DNA from: Actinomycetota bacterium
GTDB lineage: Bacteria; Actinomycetota; Thermoleophilia; Solirubrobacterales; Solirubrobacteraceae
Length of the DNA stretch: 64,000 bases
Assembly (NCBI GenBank): GCA_005888335.1
Contig: VAWY01000122.1
Span: forward strand, 19,125-83,124
Direction of reading: 5' to 3'
The notes under the pieces are model-generated. The model had not been told where the DNA came from. It ran no database searches and worked only from the letters and a program-made list of their open reading frames with translations. Each line of letters starts with the position of its first letter. Position 1 is the stretch's first letter. Positions 49,332 to 60,065 of the stretch are shown here, in pieces. A program made the position numbers and the translations under genes.

Positions 49332-50602
49332 AGCGTGGCTCCGCGGCCCGCGCCCGGCAGGCGCAGCAGGTCGGCGACGAGGTAGATCGAGCCCGTCGCG
49401 AGCACCACGCCGCCCTCGGCGCGCGCGAGCTCCCGCGCGCGCTCGAGCGCCGCGTGCGGCTCGGCGACCGAGACCACGTCGGCGGCGCCCAGCTGTCGCG
49501 CGAGCGACTCGAGCGTGCCCGGCGAGAGCGAGCGCGGGTTGGCGCTGCGCGTCACGACGAGGCGCGCCGCGTGCTGCAGCAGCTCGCGCAGCATCGCGGC
49601 GGCGTCCTTGTCGTCGAGTATCGCGACGACCGCGGTCAGCGGCCGGCCGGCGCGGTAGGCGGGCAGCGAGGCGACGAGCGCCGCGATCCCGCCGGGGTTG
49701 TGCGCGCCGTCGAGGACCGTGGGCGGATCGGCGTCGAGCTCCTGAAAGCGCCCGGGGACGAGCGTGGCCGCGGCGGCCGCGCGCACCGCGCGCTCGTCGA
49801 GCGCGCCGAGGTACGCCTCGGCCGCGGTGCGGGCGAGTGCGAAGTTGCGGCGCTGGAACTCGCCGCGCGCGCCGAGCGGCACGCCCGGGTCGGCGGGCGC
49901 GACGAGCAGCCGCGCTCCCGCGCTCGCCGCGGCGGCCCGCGCCTCGCGCTCGGCGTCGGGATGCAGGCCGGCGCCGACGACGAGCGTCGTGCCGGGGCGC
50001 AGCACGGCGAGCTTCTCGCGCGCGATGTCGGTCACCGTCGGCCCCAGCCAGCGCGTGTGCTCGAGCCCCACGTTGGTCAGGACGGCCACGCGCGAGGGCA
50101 GCACGTTGGTGGCGTCGTAGCGGCCGCCCAGCCCGGCCTCGACGACCGCGACGTCGACCTCGCGCCGCGCGAGCTCGGCCAGCGCCGCGGCAGTGAGCGC
50201 CTCGAACTGCGTCACGTGGTCGCCTTCTTCGAGCGTGCGGTCGACCTTCGCCGCCGCGCGCGCGGCCGCACGAACGGCGTCGGCGAAGGGCTCGGGCTCC
50301 AGGTCGCGCTCGCCGACGCGGATGCGCTCGGTGAACGACACGAGATGCGGCGAGAGATACGCGCCGGTGCGCAGCCCGTGGCGCTCCAGGATCGCGGCGG
50401 TCATGCGCACCGTCGAGCTCTTGCCGTTCGTGCCGACGACATGGATCGACCCGAACCGCTCCTGCGGCGAGCCGAGCGTCGTCAGCAGGCGGCGCATGCG
50501 ATCCAGGCCGAAGCGCATGCCGAACAGCTCGAGGCCGAGGAGGTAGCGCTCGGCGTCGGCCTCGGTCCAGCGATCCGCCGGGAGCGGTGCGGCGCCTGTC
50601 AT
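49328..50602 (-). CDS. folC: Folylpolyglutamate synthase / dihydrofolate synthase
   Basis: A 424-residue Mur-ligase-fold enzyme adding glutamate to folates. The ATP loop GTNGKSS, SPHLVSFTERI and VLDGAHNPGG are present. It overlaps the valS stop in ATGA; valS-folC is a conserved Gram-positive pair. Confidence 0.95.
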   Translation of the reverse strand: MTGAAPLPADRWTEADAERYLLGLELFGMRFGLDRMRRLLTTLGSPQERFGSIHVVGTNGKSSTVRMTAAILERHGLRTGAYLSPHLVSFTERIRVGERDLEPEPFADAVRAAARAAAKVDRTLEEGDHVTQFEALTAAALAELARREVDVAVVEAGLGGRYDATNVLPSRVAVLTNVGLEHTRWLGPTVTDIAREKLAVLRPGTTLVVGAGLHPDAEREARAAAASAGARLLVAPADPGVPLGARGEFQRRNFALARTAAEAYLGALDERAVRAAAAATLVPGRFQELDADPPTVLDGAHNPGGIAALVASLPAYRAGRPLTAVVAILDDKDAAAMLRELLQHAARLVVTRSANPRSLSPGTLESLARQLGAADVVSVAEPHAALERARELARAEGGVVLATGSIYLVADLLRLPGAGRGATL

Positions 50603-53184
50603 CCGGCCGCGCCGTCGAGCTCGGCGAGCTCGCGCCGCATCTGCTCGAGCTTGTCGCGCTCGGCCTGCACGACGCGCTCGGGCGCCTTGACGACGAAGCC
50701 CTCGTTGGCCAGCTTGCCCTCGGCCCGCGCGATCTCGGCCTGCAGCGTCCGGCGCTGCTGCTCGCGCAGCTTGCGGTCGGCCTCGAGGTCGACCGCCTCG
50801 GTGGCCAGCACGGCGACCGCGCCGCCGGGGATCGGCACGGCGGCGACGGCCTCACCGCCGTCGGGCGACCAGTCGAGCCGGGCGAGCAGCGCGATGCCGT
50901 CCGCGAGCTGCTCGTAGCCGGGGGCGTCGAGGCGCGCGGGCAGCCGCGGGCCCGGCGGCACGCGCACCGCGTCGCGCCACGCGCGCACGGCCTGCACGGC
51001 GGCGAACTGGCGCTCGACGGCCGCCTCGGCCTCCGCGTCGAGCAGCGACTCGTCGACGTCCGGCCAGCGCGAGCCGACGAGCAGCCCCTCGGCGTCCGGG
51101 ACGTGCGACCAGATCTCCTCGGTGACGAACGGGATGACCGGGTGCGCCAGCGCCAGCGTCTCGCGCAGCACGAGCAGCAGCGTGGCCTGCACGTCGGGCT
51201 CGCCCAGGCGCGGCTTGACGAGCTCGATGTAGCGGTCGCACAGCTCGCCGAAGACGAAGTCATAGAGCCCGAGCGCGGCGTGATGGAACTCGAACGCGTC
51301 CAGCGCGCGGCGCATCGCGCGCTTGGCGCGCTGCAGGCGCGAGAGGATCCAGCGGTCCTCGACCGTCTGCGGCCGCGGCGCCGCCTCGACGCCCTCTCCG
51401 ACGCGCAGCAAGACGAAGCGCGACGCGTTCCAGAGCTTGTTGGCCAGCTGCGCGCCCTGGTGGATCTTCTCCTCGCTGAAGCGGACGTCCTGGGTCGAGG
51501 ACATCGCGAGCAGGCCGAAGCGGACCGCGTCGGCCCCGTAGGACGGGAACGTCCCGCCCTGCTGGAAGACGGGCGGCCGCGGGCCGCCGTCGATGAGGTC
51601 GAGCGGGTCGATGCCCGTCCCGAGCGACTTGCTCATCCGCCGCCCGTCGGGCGCCTGGATGACCGAGTGCACGTAGACGTCGGTGAACGGCACGTCGCCG
51701 GGGAAGCGCAGGCCCATCATCACCATGCGCGCGACCCACAGGAACAGGATGTCGCGCGCCGTGACGAGCACGTCGGTCGGGTAGAACGCGCGCAGCTCGG
51801 GCGTGTCATGCGGCCAGCCCAGCGTCGCGAAGGGCCACAGCGCGCTCGAGAACCACGTGTCGAGCACGTCGGGGTCGCGCTCCCAGCCCTCCCCCTCCGG
51901 CGGCGTCGTGCCGACGTAGGTCTCCTCGCCGCGGTACCAGACGGGGATCTGGTGCCCCCACCACAGCTGGCGCGAGATGCACCAGGGGCGGATGTTCTCC
52001 AGCCACTCGACGTAGCGCCGTGCCTGGGACTCGGGGTGGATGCGCACGCGCCCCTCGCGGACGGCGTCGATCGCCGGCCGCGCCAGCTCGCCCATGCGCA
52101 TGAACCACTGCAGCGAGATCAGCGGCTCGACGCGCTCGCCCGACCGCTGGCTGTAGGGCACCTCGTGGTGGTAGTGCGTGCGGGCGCGCACGGCGTCGCC
52201 GAGCGCCTCGACCACCCGCTTGCGCGCCTCGAGCGCCGGCAGCCCCGCGAACTGCCCGGCGTTGGCGTTCATGAGCCCGTCCTCGCCGATGACCGTCACC
52301 TCGGCCAGGCCGTGCTTGCGCCCGATCTCGAAGTCGTTCGGGTCGTGCCCCGGCGTGATCTTCAGGCAGCCCGTCCCGAAGTCCGTCTTGACGTACTCGT
52401 CGGCGATGATCGGCAGCTCGCGCCCGACCAGCGGCAGGATCGCCGTGCGCCCGATCAGGTGGCGGTGGCGCTCGTCGTCGGGGTTCACCGCCACCGCCGT
52501 GTCGGCCAGCATCGTCTCGGGGCGAACCGTCGCCACGACGAGCTCCCCGCCGCCCTCAAGCGGATAGGCGATCTCGTAGAGGACGTCGGTGACCTCGCGC
52601 TGCTCGACCTCGAGGTCGGAGATCGCCGAGCGCAGGCCGGGGTCCCAGTTGACCATGTAGTGGTCGCGGTAGATGAGCCCCTGCTCGTAGAGGTCGACGA
52701 AGACCTTCAGGACGGCCTCGACGTAGCCCTCGTCGAGCGTGAAGCGCTCGTCGTCGTAGTCGCACGAGGCGCCCAGCCGCTCGAACTGCTCGATGATCGT
52801 CCCGCCGTACTCCTCGCGCCAGCGCCAAACGCGCTCGACGAACGCCTCGCGGCCGAGCTGCTCGCGCGTCGTGCCCTCGGCCTCGAGCTGCTTCTCGACC
52901 TGGCGCTGGGTCGCGATCCCCGCGTGGTCGGTGCCGAGGATCCACTTGGTGCGCTGCCCGAGCATCCGGTGGAAGCGGATCAGCGCGTCCTGGATCGCGC
53001 CGTTGAGGGCGTGGCCCATGTGCAGCGCGCCCGTGACGTTCGGCGGCGGGATGGCGATCGAGTAGTTCTCCGCCGCGGCGCCCTCCGGCTCGGGGTGGAA
53101 GAGCCCGCTCTCCAGCCAGCGCCGCATGACCCGGGGCTCGACCTCCCGGGGCTCGAAGCGTTTGCGTGATTCGAGCTCGCTCAC
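50599..53184 (-). CDS. valS: Valyl-tRNA synthetase
   Basis: An 861-residue class I synthetase. PPPNVTGALHMGHAL holds the HIGH motif (HMGH), VRPETMLADTAVAV is in the editing domain, and RMSKS is the KMSKS variant. The C-terminal coiled coil (about 800-855) is typical of ValS. Confidence 0.97.
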   Translation of the reverse strand: MSELESRKRFEPREVEPRVMRRWLESGLFHPEPEGAAAENYSIAIPPPNVTGALHMGHALNGAIQDALIRFHRMLGQRTKWILGTDHAGIATQRQVEKQLEAEGTTREQLGREAFVERVWRWREEYGGTIIEQFERLGASCDYDDERFTLDEGYVEAVLKVFVDLYEQGLIYRDHYMVNWDPGLRSAISDLEVEQREVTDVLYEIAYPLEGGGELVVATVRPETMLADTAVAVNPDDERHRHLIGRTAILPLVGRELPIIADEYVKTDFGTGCLKITPGHDPNDFEIGRKHGLAEVTVIGEDGLMNANAGQFAGLPALEARKRVVEALGDAVRARTHYHHEVPYSQRSGERVEPLISLQWFMRMGELARPAIDAVREGRVRIHPESQARRYVEWLENIRPWCISRQLWWGHQIPVWYRGEETYVGTTPPEGEGWERDPDVLDTWFSSALWPFATLGWPHDTPELRAFYPTDVLVTARDILFLWVARMVMMGLRFPGDVPFTDVYVHSVIQAPDGRRMSKSLGTGIDPLDLIDGGPRPPVFQQGGTFPSYGADAVRFGLLAMSSTQDVRFSEEKIHQGAQLANKLWNASRFVLLRVGEGVEAAPRPQTVEDRWILSRLQRAKRAMRRALDAFEFHHAALGLYDFVFGELCDRYIELVKPRLGEPDVQATLLLVLRETLALAHPVIPFVTEEIWSHVPDAEGLLVGSRWPDVDESLLDAEAEAAVERQFAAVQAVRAWRDAVRVPPGPRLPARLDAPGYEQLADGIALLARLDWSPDGGEAVAAVPIPGGAVAVLATEAVDLEADRKLREQQRRTLQAEIARAEGKLANEGFVVKAPERVVQAERDKLEQMRRELAELDGAAG

Positions 53185-53212
53185 CGCGAGCCGCAGTCTA
53201 GGTCGACCGCGG

Positions 53213-53484
53213 TTAGCGCCGCACGCGCCTGCGCCCCGCGACGACGCGCGGCACGAGGTCGCGCGCGAGGCGCTTGAGGTCGAGCTTGCCGGCGATCCGC
53301 CGCAGCTCGGCGCGCTCGCGCGGGGTCACCTTCTGCGGGTTGCCCTTCGACGTGCGCAGGATCTCCGCGACCCGCCGGCGGTCAGCCGGCGAGAGCGTCT
53401 CCATGACGTGCGACTGGACGCCGCGGGCGACCTCGAAGAGCAGCAGCCAGGGAACGGCGCGCAGGCGCGCGAAGCGCCACATGC

Positions 53485-53488
<4 letters not shown>
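53213..53488 (-). CDS. Small basic protein coupled to clpX
   Basis: A 91-residue protein of unknown function. GTG 53488 overlaps the clpX stop in GTGA; ATG 53482 would be two codons later. A hydrophobic patch ([13 protein letters not shown]) is followed by a basic helical region ([15 protein letters not shown]...) resembling DNA- or RNA-binding small proteins. The position between clpX and valS is the only clue. Confidence 0.65.
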
Positions 53489-54759
<1,271 letters not shown>

Positions 54760-54790
54760 CCTCTCTCTCCGTGCTCCTCCGCCTCCGAGC

Positions 54791-55375
54791 TTAGTGCTCC
54801 GAGATCACCCGGTCGATTATTCCGTACGCCTGCGCCTCTTCCGACGACATGAAGTAGTCGCGCTCGGTATCGCTGCGAACCTTCTCGTAGGGCTGCCCCG
54901 TGTGGTCCGAGATGATTCGGTCCAGGCGCTCGCGGACGTCGATGATCTCCTTGGCGTGGATCTCGATGTCAGTCGCCTGACCCTGGAATCCGGAGCTCAC
55001 CTGGTGGATGAGGATCTTCGCGTTGGGCAGCGCCATCCGCTTGCCCTTCGCGCCGCCGGCCAGCAGCAGGGCGCCCATCGACATCGCGATGCCGACGCAG
55101 ATCGTCTGCACGTCGGGCTTGATGAACTGCATCGTGTCGTAGATCGCGAGACCCGCGTACACGCTGCCGCCCGGCGAGTTGACGTAGATCGAGATGTCCT
55201 TGTCGGGGTCCTCGCTCTCCAGGTGGAGCAGCTGGGCCACGATGAGGTTGGCGATCTGGTCGTCGACCGGCGTCCCGAGAAAGATGATCCGCTCATTGAG
55301 CAGGCGGGAGTAGATGTCGAACGCGCGCTCGCCGCGTGACGTCTGCTCGACCACCATTGGGACAAGGGGGCTCAT
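54791..55375 (-). CDS. clpP: ClpP protease subunit
   Basis: A 194-residue serine protease. The nucleophile is Ser99 (GIAMSMGA) and the base is His124 (ILIHQ). The length and N-terminus are normal. A GAGG ribosome binding site precedes the ATG. The single clpP here, next to tig, contrasts with tandem clpP1-clpP2 in many actinobacteria. Confidence 0.97.
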   Translation of the reverse strand: MSPLVPMVVEQTSRGERAFDIYSRLLNERIIFLGTPVDDQIANLIVAQLLHLESEDPDKDISIYVNSPGGSVYAGLAIYDTMQFIKPDVQTICVGIAMSMGALLLAGGAKGKRMALPNAKILIHQVSSGFQGQATDIEIHAKEIIDVRERLDRIISDHTGQPYEKVRSDTERDYFMSSEEAQAYGIIDRVISEH

Positions 55376-55475
55376 GATCCTCGCTTCGGTTCGCTCTTGG
55401 CCCGGCCGGTCCTGCCCGGCGGCGGAGCGGGCCAGTCTAACGAGTGGTCGGCTTCTGCAGGAAAGGCCTTGAGCG

Positions 55476-56870
55476 TTATGTGCCAGGCGTCCAGAGCCGC
55501 CCGGACCCCTGGCGCTCCGTGTCCTTGTCCGGCGTCCACAGCTTGTCGCGCGCTTGCGCCTGCTCGACGGGGATCGACTTGGCTTGTTCGACCAGCCAGT
55601 CGACGGCCATCCGCTGGGCGAGATCGTCGCGCAGCTCGTCGAGGCGGCCGGCCTGCTCGAGGCGGTCGCGCAGCTTCTCCGGGGTGGTGCTCTCGCGGGC
55701 CGCGCTGGACTGCAGAGCGTCCAGGACGTCGCCGTCGGAGGGCGCGATGCCCTCCTTCTCGATGATCGCCGCGATGACCGCCTCGCGGCGCAGCGCCTGC
55801 TCGGCGTCGGGCTTGGCCTCCTCGAGGAGCTCCTCCTCCGACTTGCCCGCGATGCGCAGGTAGGCCTCCTTGCCGATGCCCTGGTGCGAGAGCGTGTGCA
55901 GCATGCGGTCCCACAGCTCTCGCGCGCGCGCCTCGACGAGGGCGTCGGGGACCTCGACGTCGGCCTCCCTGACGACCGCGTCGACGACCGCCTCGCGGAA
56001 GTCCTGCTCGACGCGCCGCTCGTCGGCCTCGCGCAGCTTCGTGCGGATGTCCTCCCTGAGCTCCTCCAGCGAGTCGAAGCCCGCCTGCTCGAGCGCGAAG
56101 TCGTCGCCGAGCTCGGGCAGGACCTTCTCGCGAACCTCCTTGACCGAGACCGAGAAGGTCGCCTCCTGGCCCGCGAGTTGCTCGGCCTGGTAGTCGGCCG
56201 GGAAGGTCACCTTGACCTCGCGCTCCTCGCCGGCGGCGGCGCCCTGGAGCTGGTCCTCGAAGCCCGGGATGAGACGGCCCGAGCCGAGCTCGACCATCTG
56301 GTCGCGCCCCGCCCCGCCCTCGAAGGGCTCGTCGCCGATGCGCCCCTCGTAGTCCATGACGACGAAGTCGCCGCGCTGGGCGGCGCGGTCGGCCGTCTCC
56401 AGGCGCGCGGCGCGCTCGCGCAGCTGCTCGACCTCGGCGTCGACCTGGGCCTCGTCGACGGTGGGCTCGCGGCGGCCGACCTCGACGCCCTCGTACGTGC
56501 CGAGCGCAGCCTCGGGGCGCACACCGATCTCGATGGTGAAGGTCAGCGGCTGGCCCTCGGCGGGCAGGTCGCCGAGGTCGAGCTTGGGGTCGCCGACGGG
56601 GGCGATGTCGGCCGCGCTGATCGCGTCGACGTACCAGCGGCCGATCGCGTCCCTGACCGTCTCGTCGAGCACCGTCTCGCGCCCGATGCGGCGGATGACG
56701 ACCGGCGGCGGCACCTTGCCCTTGCGAAAGCCGGGGATGCGCAGGTTGGCGCCGAGCTGGCGCGCGGTGCGCTGCAGCGACCGCTCGACCTCCTCGGCCG
56801 GCACCTCCGCGTCCACCCGCACGCGCGACTCGGGCAGCTCGGTGACCTTGGTCTTCACAGCGCTCGCCAT
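55476..56870 (-). CDS. tig: Trigger factor
   Basis: A 464-residue ribosome-bound chaperone with peptidyl-prolyl isomerase domain. The ribosome-binding signature is seen as [19 protein letters not shown] (about 45-63), the FKBP-like domain as [15 protein letters not shown] 56870 was chosen by family start. TATCGT on the minus strand (56887 to 56882) lies 11 nt upstream. Confidence 0.95.
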   Translation of the reverse strand: MASAVKTKVTELPESRVRVDAEVPAEEVERSLQRTARQLGANLRIPGFRKGKVPPPVVIRRIGRETVLDETVRDAIGRWYVDAISAADIAPVGDPKLDLGDLPAEGQPLTFTIEIGVRPEAALGTYEGVEVGRREPTVDEAQVDAEVEQLRERAARLETADRAAQRGDFVVMDYEGRIGDEPFEGGAGRDQMVELGSGRLIPGFEDQLQGAAAGEEREVKVTFPADYQAEQLAGQEATFSVSVKEVREKVLPELGDDFALEQAGFDSLEELREDIRTKLREADERRVEQDFREAVVDAVVREADVEVPDALVEARARELWDRMLHTLSHQGIGKEAYLRIAGKSEEELLEEAKPDAEQALRREAVIAAIIEKEGIAPSDGDVLDALQSSAARESTTPEKLRDRLEQAGRLDELRDDLAQRMAVDWLVEQAKSIPVEQAQARDKLWTPDKDTERQGSGRLWTPGT

Positions 56871-56881
56871 GGCGCGTCCGG

Positions 56882-56891
56882 ACGATAGCGT
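56882..56891. promoter_or_regulatory. Bidirectional -10 element, tig / 43-residue gene
   Basis: The 10-mer ACGATAGCGT holds TATCGT (minus strand, toward tig) and TAGCGT (plus strand, 7 nt before GTG 56899), sharing the central TA. The geometry is the same as between leuS and the hydrolase. Confidence 0.5.
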
Positions 56892-56898
56892 CCGGCCC

Positions 56899-57030
56899 GT
56901 GGAGCGCCTGGCCACCTGGCTCGTGACCGGACCGCTCGGGCACTTCGTCGCCGGGGTGCTCGACTGGGCGGAGCTGTTGGGGAAGTTCGCGCGGCGCGCG
57001 CTTTCCACGCGCGCCGCGCGAAGGCGCTAG
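56899..57030 (+). CDS. 43-residue conserved-looking small protein
   Basis: GTG 56899 lies 7 nt after TAGCGT. The protein has an amphipathic helical core (WLVTGPLGHFVAGVLDWAEL) and a basic C-terminus, and may associate with the membrane. I recall similar short proteins from other actinobacteria, but this is unverified. Its TAG stop overlaps the stop of the convergent secreted-protein gene in CTAG, as at galK. Confidence 0.6.
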   Translation: MERLATWLVTGPLGHFVAGVLDWAELLGKFARRALSTRAARRR

Positions 57031-57773
57031 CAGACGACCGTCAGGTGGAACCCGCGGTCGGCCAGCGGGTTGTCCGCCGAGGCCTGTCGCACGCGCACGC
57101 GCAGGGTCTGCGCATCGACGGGCTGCACGGTGGCGAAGCCCTGCTGCGTGCCGTCCTCGACGACGGTCGCGCTGTAGGCGCAGTTGGTCACGTCGCCGGT
57201 GAAGGCGACGCGGTAGATGCCGGTGCTCTCGTGCGCGGCGCTGTCGACGCCGCGGCTGGCGCCGGTCTTCCCCGCGGCCGTCACCTGCGCGAAGCGGTTC
57301 TGCGCCTGCGCGTCGGAGACGATGTCCGCGGCGCTCTTGCTGTCGACACGGTCGGCGTTCAGACCGGTGGCGACACCCGTCGCGTTGGTCGTGAACGGCT
57401 TGGCGCCGTCACCGCCGCCGCCGACCGTGACCGAGCCGCCGACAGCGCCGGCCGTCGTGAACTCGAACGCGTAGCCCTTGGCGAGGTTGTTGGAGCGGAT
57501 GCACGGCTCGTTGCCCTTGCCGCTGCCGCCCTCGCCGGAGCGGCAACCGTAGATCGCGCCGCCGCCGTTGTCGGACTTGTTGGACTGCCGCGTGCCGTAC
57601 GTGGAGTTGTTGGCGATGATCTGCGTCTCGCGCGTGTACGACTGCGACGCGTTGCTCGAGGGGTTGCGGGCGCCGCCGGTGATCGGCCGCCCCTCGCCCG
57701 CGGCAAGCGCGAACGGGGCGACGCAGACGGCGAGCAGCGCGGCGCCGGCGATGATGCAAAGCCGGGCGGACAT
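57027..57773 (-). CDS. Secreted protein of unknown function
   Basis: A 248-residue protein with a signal peptide (residues 1-24, ending FALA). The mature part is rich in Asn, Ser, Thr and Gly, with a stretch GGSVTVGGGGDGA and a C-terminal beta domain with Cys. A ribosome binding site GGGAGAAG precedes the ATG. It resembles surface proteins with collagen-like or tail-fibre-like folds, but no family was recognised. Confidence 0.7.
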   Translation of the reverse strand: MSARLCIIAGAALLAVCVAPFALAAGEGRPITGGARNPSSNASQSYTRETQIIANNSTYGTRQSNKSDNGGGAIYGCRSGEGGSGKGNEPCIRSNNLAKGYAFEFTTAGAVGGSVTVGGGGDGAKPFTTNATGVATGLNADRVDSKSAADIVSDAQAQNRFAQVTAAGKTGASRGVDSAAHESTGIYRVAFTGDVTNCAYSATVVEDGTQQGFATVQPVDAQTLRVRVRQASADNPLADRGFHLTVVC

Positions 57774-57842
57774 GCTCTTCTCCCTTCGTCGTTGTCGGGG
57801 TCATACGTCCCCAACAGCGTCGAACGCGCAGGGGTGCGGTCG

Positions 57843-58196
57843 TCAGTCCTCGAGACGCTGCAGCGCTTCGGCACGCTCGCGCACGAGCGGGAAGAGCAGG
57901 TGCAGGCCGGTGATCTCGAACGTGCGCCCGATGCTCGGGTCGACGTTGACGACGACGAGCTGGCCGCCGAACTTGCGCAGTCGCTTGTGCGCCATGACGA
58001 GCGCGGTCAGGCCGGACGAGTCGAGGTAGCTCGTCTCCGTGAGATCGACGACGAGGCGGCTGCGGCCCTCGTCGATCGCGCGCGTCAGCGCGTCGTTGAG
58101 CTCCGGCGCGGTGTGGAGGTCGAGGTCGCCGCGCACGGCGACCAGGTGCCGCTCGGCGTCCAGCGCATCCTCGGTGAGGGCGAAGTCCTCGGGCAT
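57843..58196 (-). CDS. STAS-domain anti-sigma factor antagonist
   Basis: A 117-residue single STAS domain like SpoIIAA/RsbV. The phosphorylation motif DSSGLTALV is near residue 60. Unphosphorylated, such proteins bind anti-sigma kinases and free an alternative sigma factor. No partner kinase or sigma gene is adjacent. Confidence 0.88.
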   Translation of the reverse strand: MPEDFALTEDALDAERHLVAVRGDLDLHTAPELNDALTRAIDEGRSRLVVDLTETSYLDSSGLTALVMAHKRLRKFGGQLVVVNVDPSIGRTFEITGLHLLFPLVRERAEALQRLED

Positions 58197-58307
58197 CGAT
58201 CGGTCGACGATCGCGCGACTGTACCGGGAGGCGCACGACGGCGAAACGACTGAAGCGATAGCAATGGGGTATTCACCGGCCCATCGCGCCCCCCCGGGAG
58301 GAGAGAC

Positions 58308-59153
58308 ATGGCCGACCCCACCGTCCGTGAGCTGAAGCTCATCCAGTACCTCAACGAGGCGTACGGCAAGGAGAAGGAGCTCGAGACCGCCCTCCAGGCG
58401 GACATCACGGCGACGACGCGCCCGCCGTACAAGAAGCGCCTCCAGGAGCACCTCAAGGAGACCAAGGCGCAGGCGCGCGCGCTCGAGCGGCGCATCAAGA
58501 AGCTCGGCGGCACCGCCGAGGTCGCCAGCCTCCCCGGCCCGGAAGCCGCCACGAAGGTCGCCGGGGCAGCCACGTCGGCGGCCAAGAAGGGCGCCGCGCT
58601 CGCGAAGGGCCCGCTGCACGCGCTCCGCGGCACGGGCGCGGCCGAGAAGATGCTCAAGAACGCCAAGACCGAGTACTTCAACGAGTACGAGGAGATCGCG
58701 ACCTACACCGGCATCGAGGCGCTCGCCACGGCGCTTTCCGACAAGGAGACGGCCAAGCTCGCCCGCGAGCACCGCCGCCAGGAGGAGCGCATGGCGCGCT
58801 TCCTCGAGAAGCTGATCCCGCAGCTGGCCAAGGCGGTCGTCACCGAGGAGATCCCCGCGCGCGACCGCAAGCCCACGGACACGAAGAAGACGACCGCGCG
58901 GCGCGGCACTGCCGCGCGCTCGCGGTCCGCGGCGTCGTCGGGCGGCGCGAAGCGCGCGTCGAGCCGCACGACGCGCAGGACGTCGGCGGCGCGCTCGAGC
59001 AACGGCGCGTCGGCGTCGCGCGCGAGCGGATCGTCCTCGCGCCGGCGCACGACCACCAGCGCCAGCCGCAGGTCGAGCGGCGGCGGGTCGAGCAGCGGCG
59101 GCGGGTCGAGCAGCGGCGGCGGCTCGAGCAGCAGCAGCAGCAGCAGCAGCTAG
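58308..59153 (+). CDS. Ferritin-like (DUF892/YciE-type) protein with Ser/Gly/Arg repeat tail
   Basis: The first ~185 residues are helical and resemble DUF892 stress proteins (ELKLIQYLNEAYGKEKELET; FNEYEEIATYTGIEALA), which have a ferritin-like four-helix fold. After residue 185 comes a low-complexity tail rich in Arg, Ser, Ala and Thr, ending in GGGSSS repeats and a run of Ser. The basic tail could bind DNA. A strong ribosome binding site (GGAGGAG) precedes ATG 58308. Confidence 0.75.
   Translation: MADPTVRELKLIQYLNEAYGKEKELETALQADITATTRPPYKKRLQEHLKETKAQARALERRIKKLGGTAEVASLPGPEAATKVAGAATSAAKKGAALAKGPLHALRGTGAAEKMLKNAKTEYFNEYEEIATYTGIEALATALSDKETAKLAREHRRQEERMARFLEKLIPQLAKAVVTEEIPARDRKPTDTKKTTARRGTAARSRSAASSGGAKRASSRTTRRTSAARSSNGASASRASGSSSRRRTTTSASRRSSGGGSSSGGGSSSGGGSSSSSSSSS
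59089..59153 (+). repeat. 18-bp tandem repeat and AGC microsatellite inside coding sequence
   Basis: Units of TCGAGCAGCGGCGGCGG plus one base occur three times, followed by about eight AGC triplets before the stop. All units are multiples of three, so length changes keep the frame. Confidence 0.75.
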
Positions 59154-59171
59154 CCGAAGGGACGCGTACCG

Positions 59172-59191
59172 GGGCCCGCGCGAGCGGGCCC
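59172..59191 (+). terminator. Hairpin terminator after the DUF892-like gene
   Basis: A perfect 8-bp stem GGGCCCGC with a GCGA loop begins 18 nt after the stop codon. No T-tract. Confidence 0.6.
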
Positions 59192-59218
59192 TCGTCGGTC
59201 CTGGATACCCCTCAGCGA

Positions 59219-59490
59219 TCAACGCCCCGATCGGGGGACGCACGAATGCACGGCCTCGGGGCCCGAAACGTTGCAGCGCACGTTCGTCGTGTCCGCGGCC
59301 GGACCCCGCGCTCGCGCTCGAGGACGAGTTCGGAGAGCGACGCCGAGGCACTGGCCGTCGCTGTTGATGGGCAGCGCGAACGCGGCGTGGAGGCCGAGGC
59401 GGCGCTTCGCGGCGGCGAGGGCGAGATCGGCTTCCACGACCTTCGCTGGTGGAGAACGGTTTGGTCATCGGCCTGTAGGAGTTGTCCCAA
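59219..59490 (-). pseudogene. Remnant of a GAF domain
   Basis: One minus-strand frame reads LALAAAKRRLGLHAAFALPI and then DGQCLGVAL, typical of the middle of a GAF domain. The expected continuation (LSELVLERERG) is in another frame, and there is no intact start or downstream domain. This 364-bp gap between genes therefore holds a decayed fragment of a sensor protein. It may instead be chance. Confidence 0.4.
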
Positions 59491-59517
59491 GAAGGCGGTT
59501 CGGCCAGCCGCGCGCGC

Positions 59518-59829
59518 TCAGCGGCGGCGCGGAGCTGCGATCTCCCACCAGTCGGTCTCCTCCCCTTCGGCGGCTTGCCACTCGAGCAGCCGAGCCATGT
59601 GAGACACATGACCGCCGCCGCCGACACACGCGACCCACAGCTTCTGCGTTGCGCGCTTGTAGTGATGGATGAGGTCGTCGAGCTCGAAGGCGTCGATCTC
59701 GCCCGCGTCGTAGGCCGTGAAGCCCGCGCGAACGCGCTCGAGCAGCTTGCCGAGCTCGGCCTCGTGATAGGCGCCGACGACCTCGCGATCGGCGCGACGC
59801 TGGGCCTTGGTGCGCTCCTCGGGCATCAC
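59518..59829 (-). CDS. Hypothetical protein, 103 residues
   Basis: A small, probably helical cytoplasmic protein. The core is VVGAYHEAELGKLLERVRAG followed by DAGEIDAFELDDLIHHYKRA and a Trp. No known domain was recognised. TACGGT lies 8 nt before GTG 59829 (11 nt before ATG 59826), which favours the GTG start. Confidence 0.65.
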   Translation of the reverse strand: MMPEERTKAQRRADREVVGAYHEAELGKLLERVRAGFTAYDAGEIDAFELDDLIHHYKRATQKLWVACVGGGGHVSHMARLLEWQAAEGEETDWWEIAAPRRR

Positions 59830-59992
59830 CGCCGGAGACCGTAAGGCTCGCCTTCACCGGTCGCAAGGTCCGTTGGGCCGCTCCCGTAGTGCGCGACGGC
59901 CTCAGGCGGCGACGTCCTGGTCGGGCCGGACCGACCCGGACGGCAATCTCGGCTGGGCCGGTATGCGCGCTCGGGGCCACCGCCGGCGACAA

Positions 59993-60013
59993 ATTGATGC
60001 CTTATTGATGCCT
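59993..60013. repeat. Short tandem repeat beside tRNA-His
   Basis: ATTGATGCCTT is followed directly by ATTGATGCCTC: 11-bp units with one difference. The surrounding ~30 bp is AT-rich compared with the rest of the window. Confidence 0.6.
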
Positions 60014-60025
60014 CGAAACGACGAA

Positions 60026-60052
60026 GGGCTCCCAGCGAATCGCCGAAAGCCC
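60026..60052 (-). terminator. Terminator after tRNA-His
   Basis: On the minus strand GGGCT pairs with AGCCC around an inner GGCGA/TCGCT stem, followed by TTCGTCGTTT. Confidence 0.55.
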
Positions 60053-60065
60053 CAGGCCTACGAGG

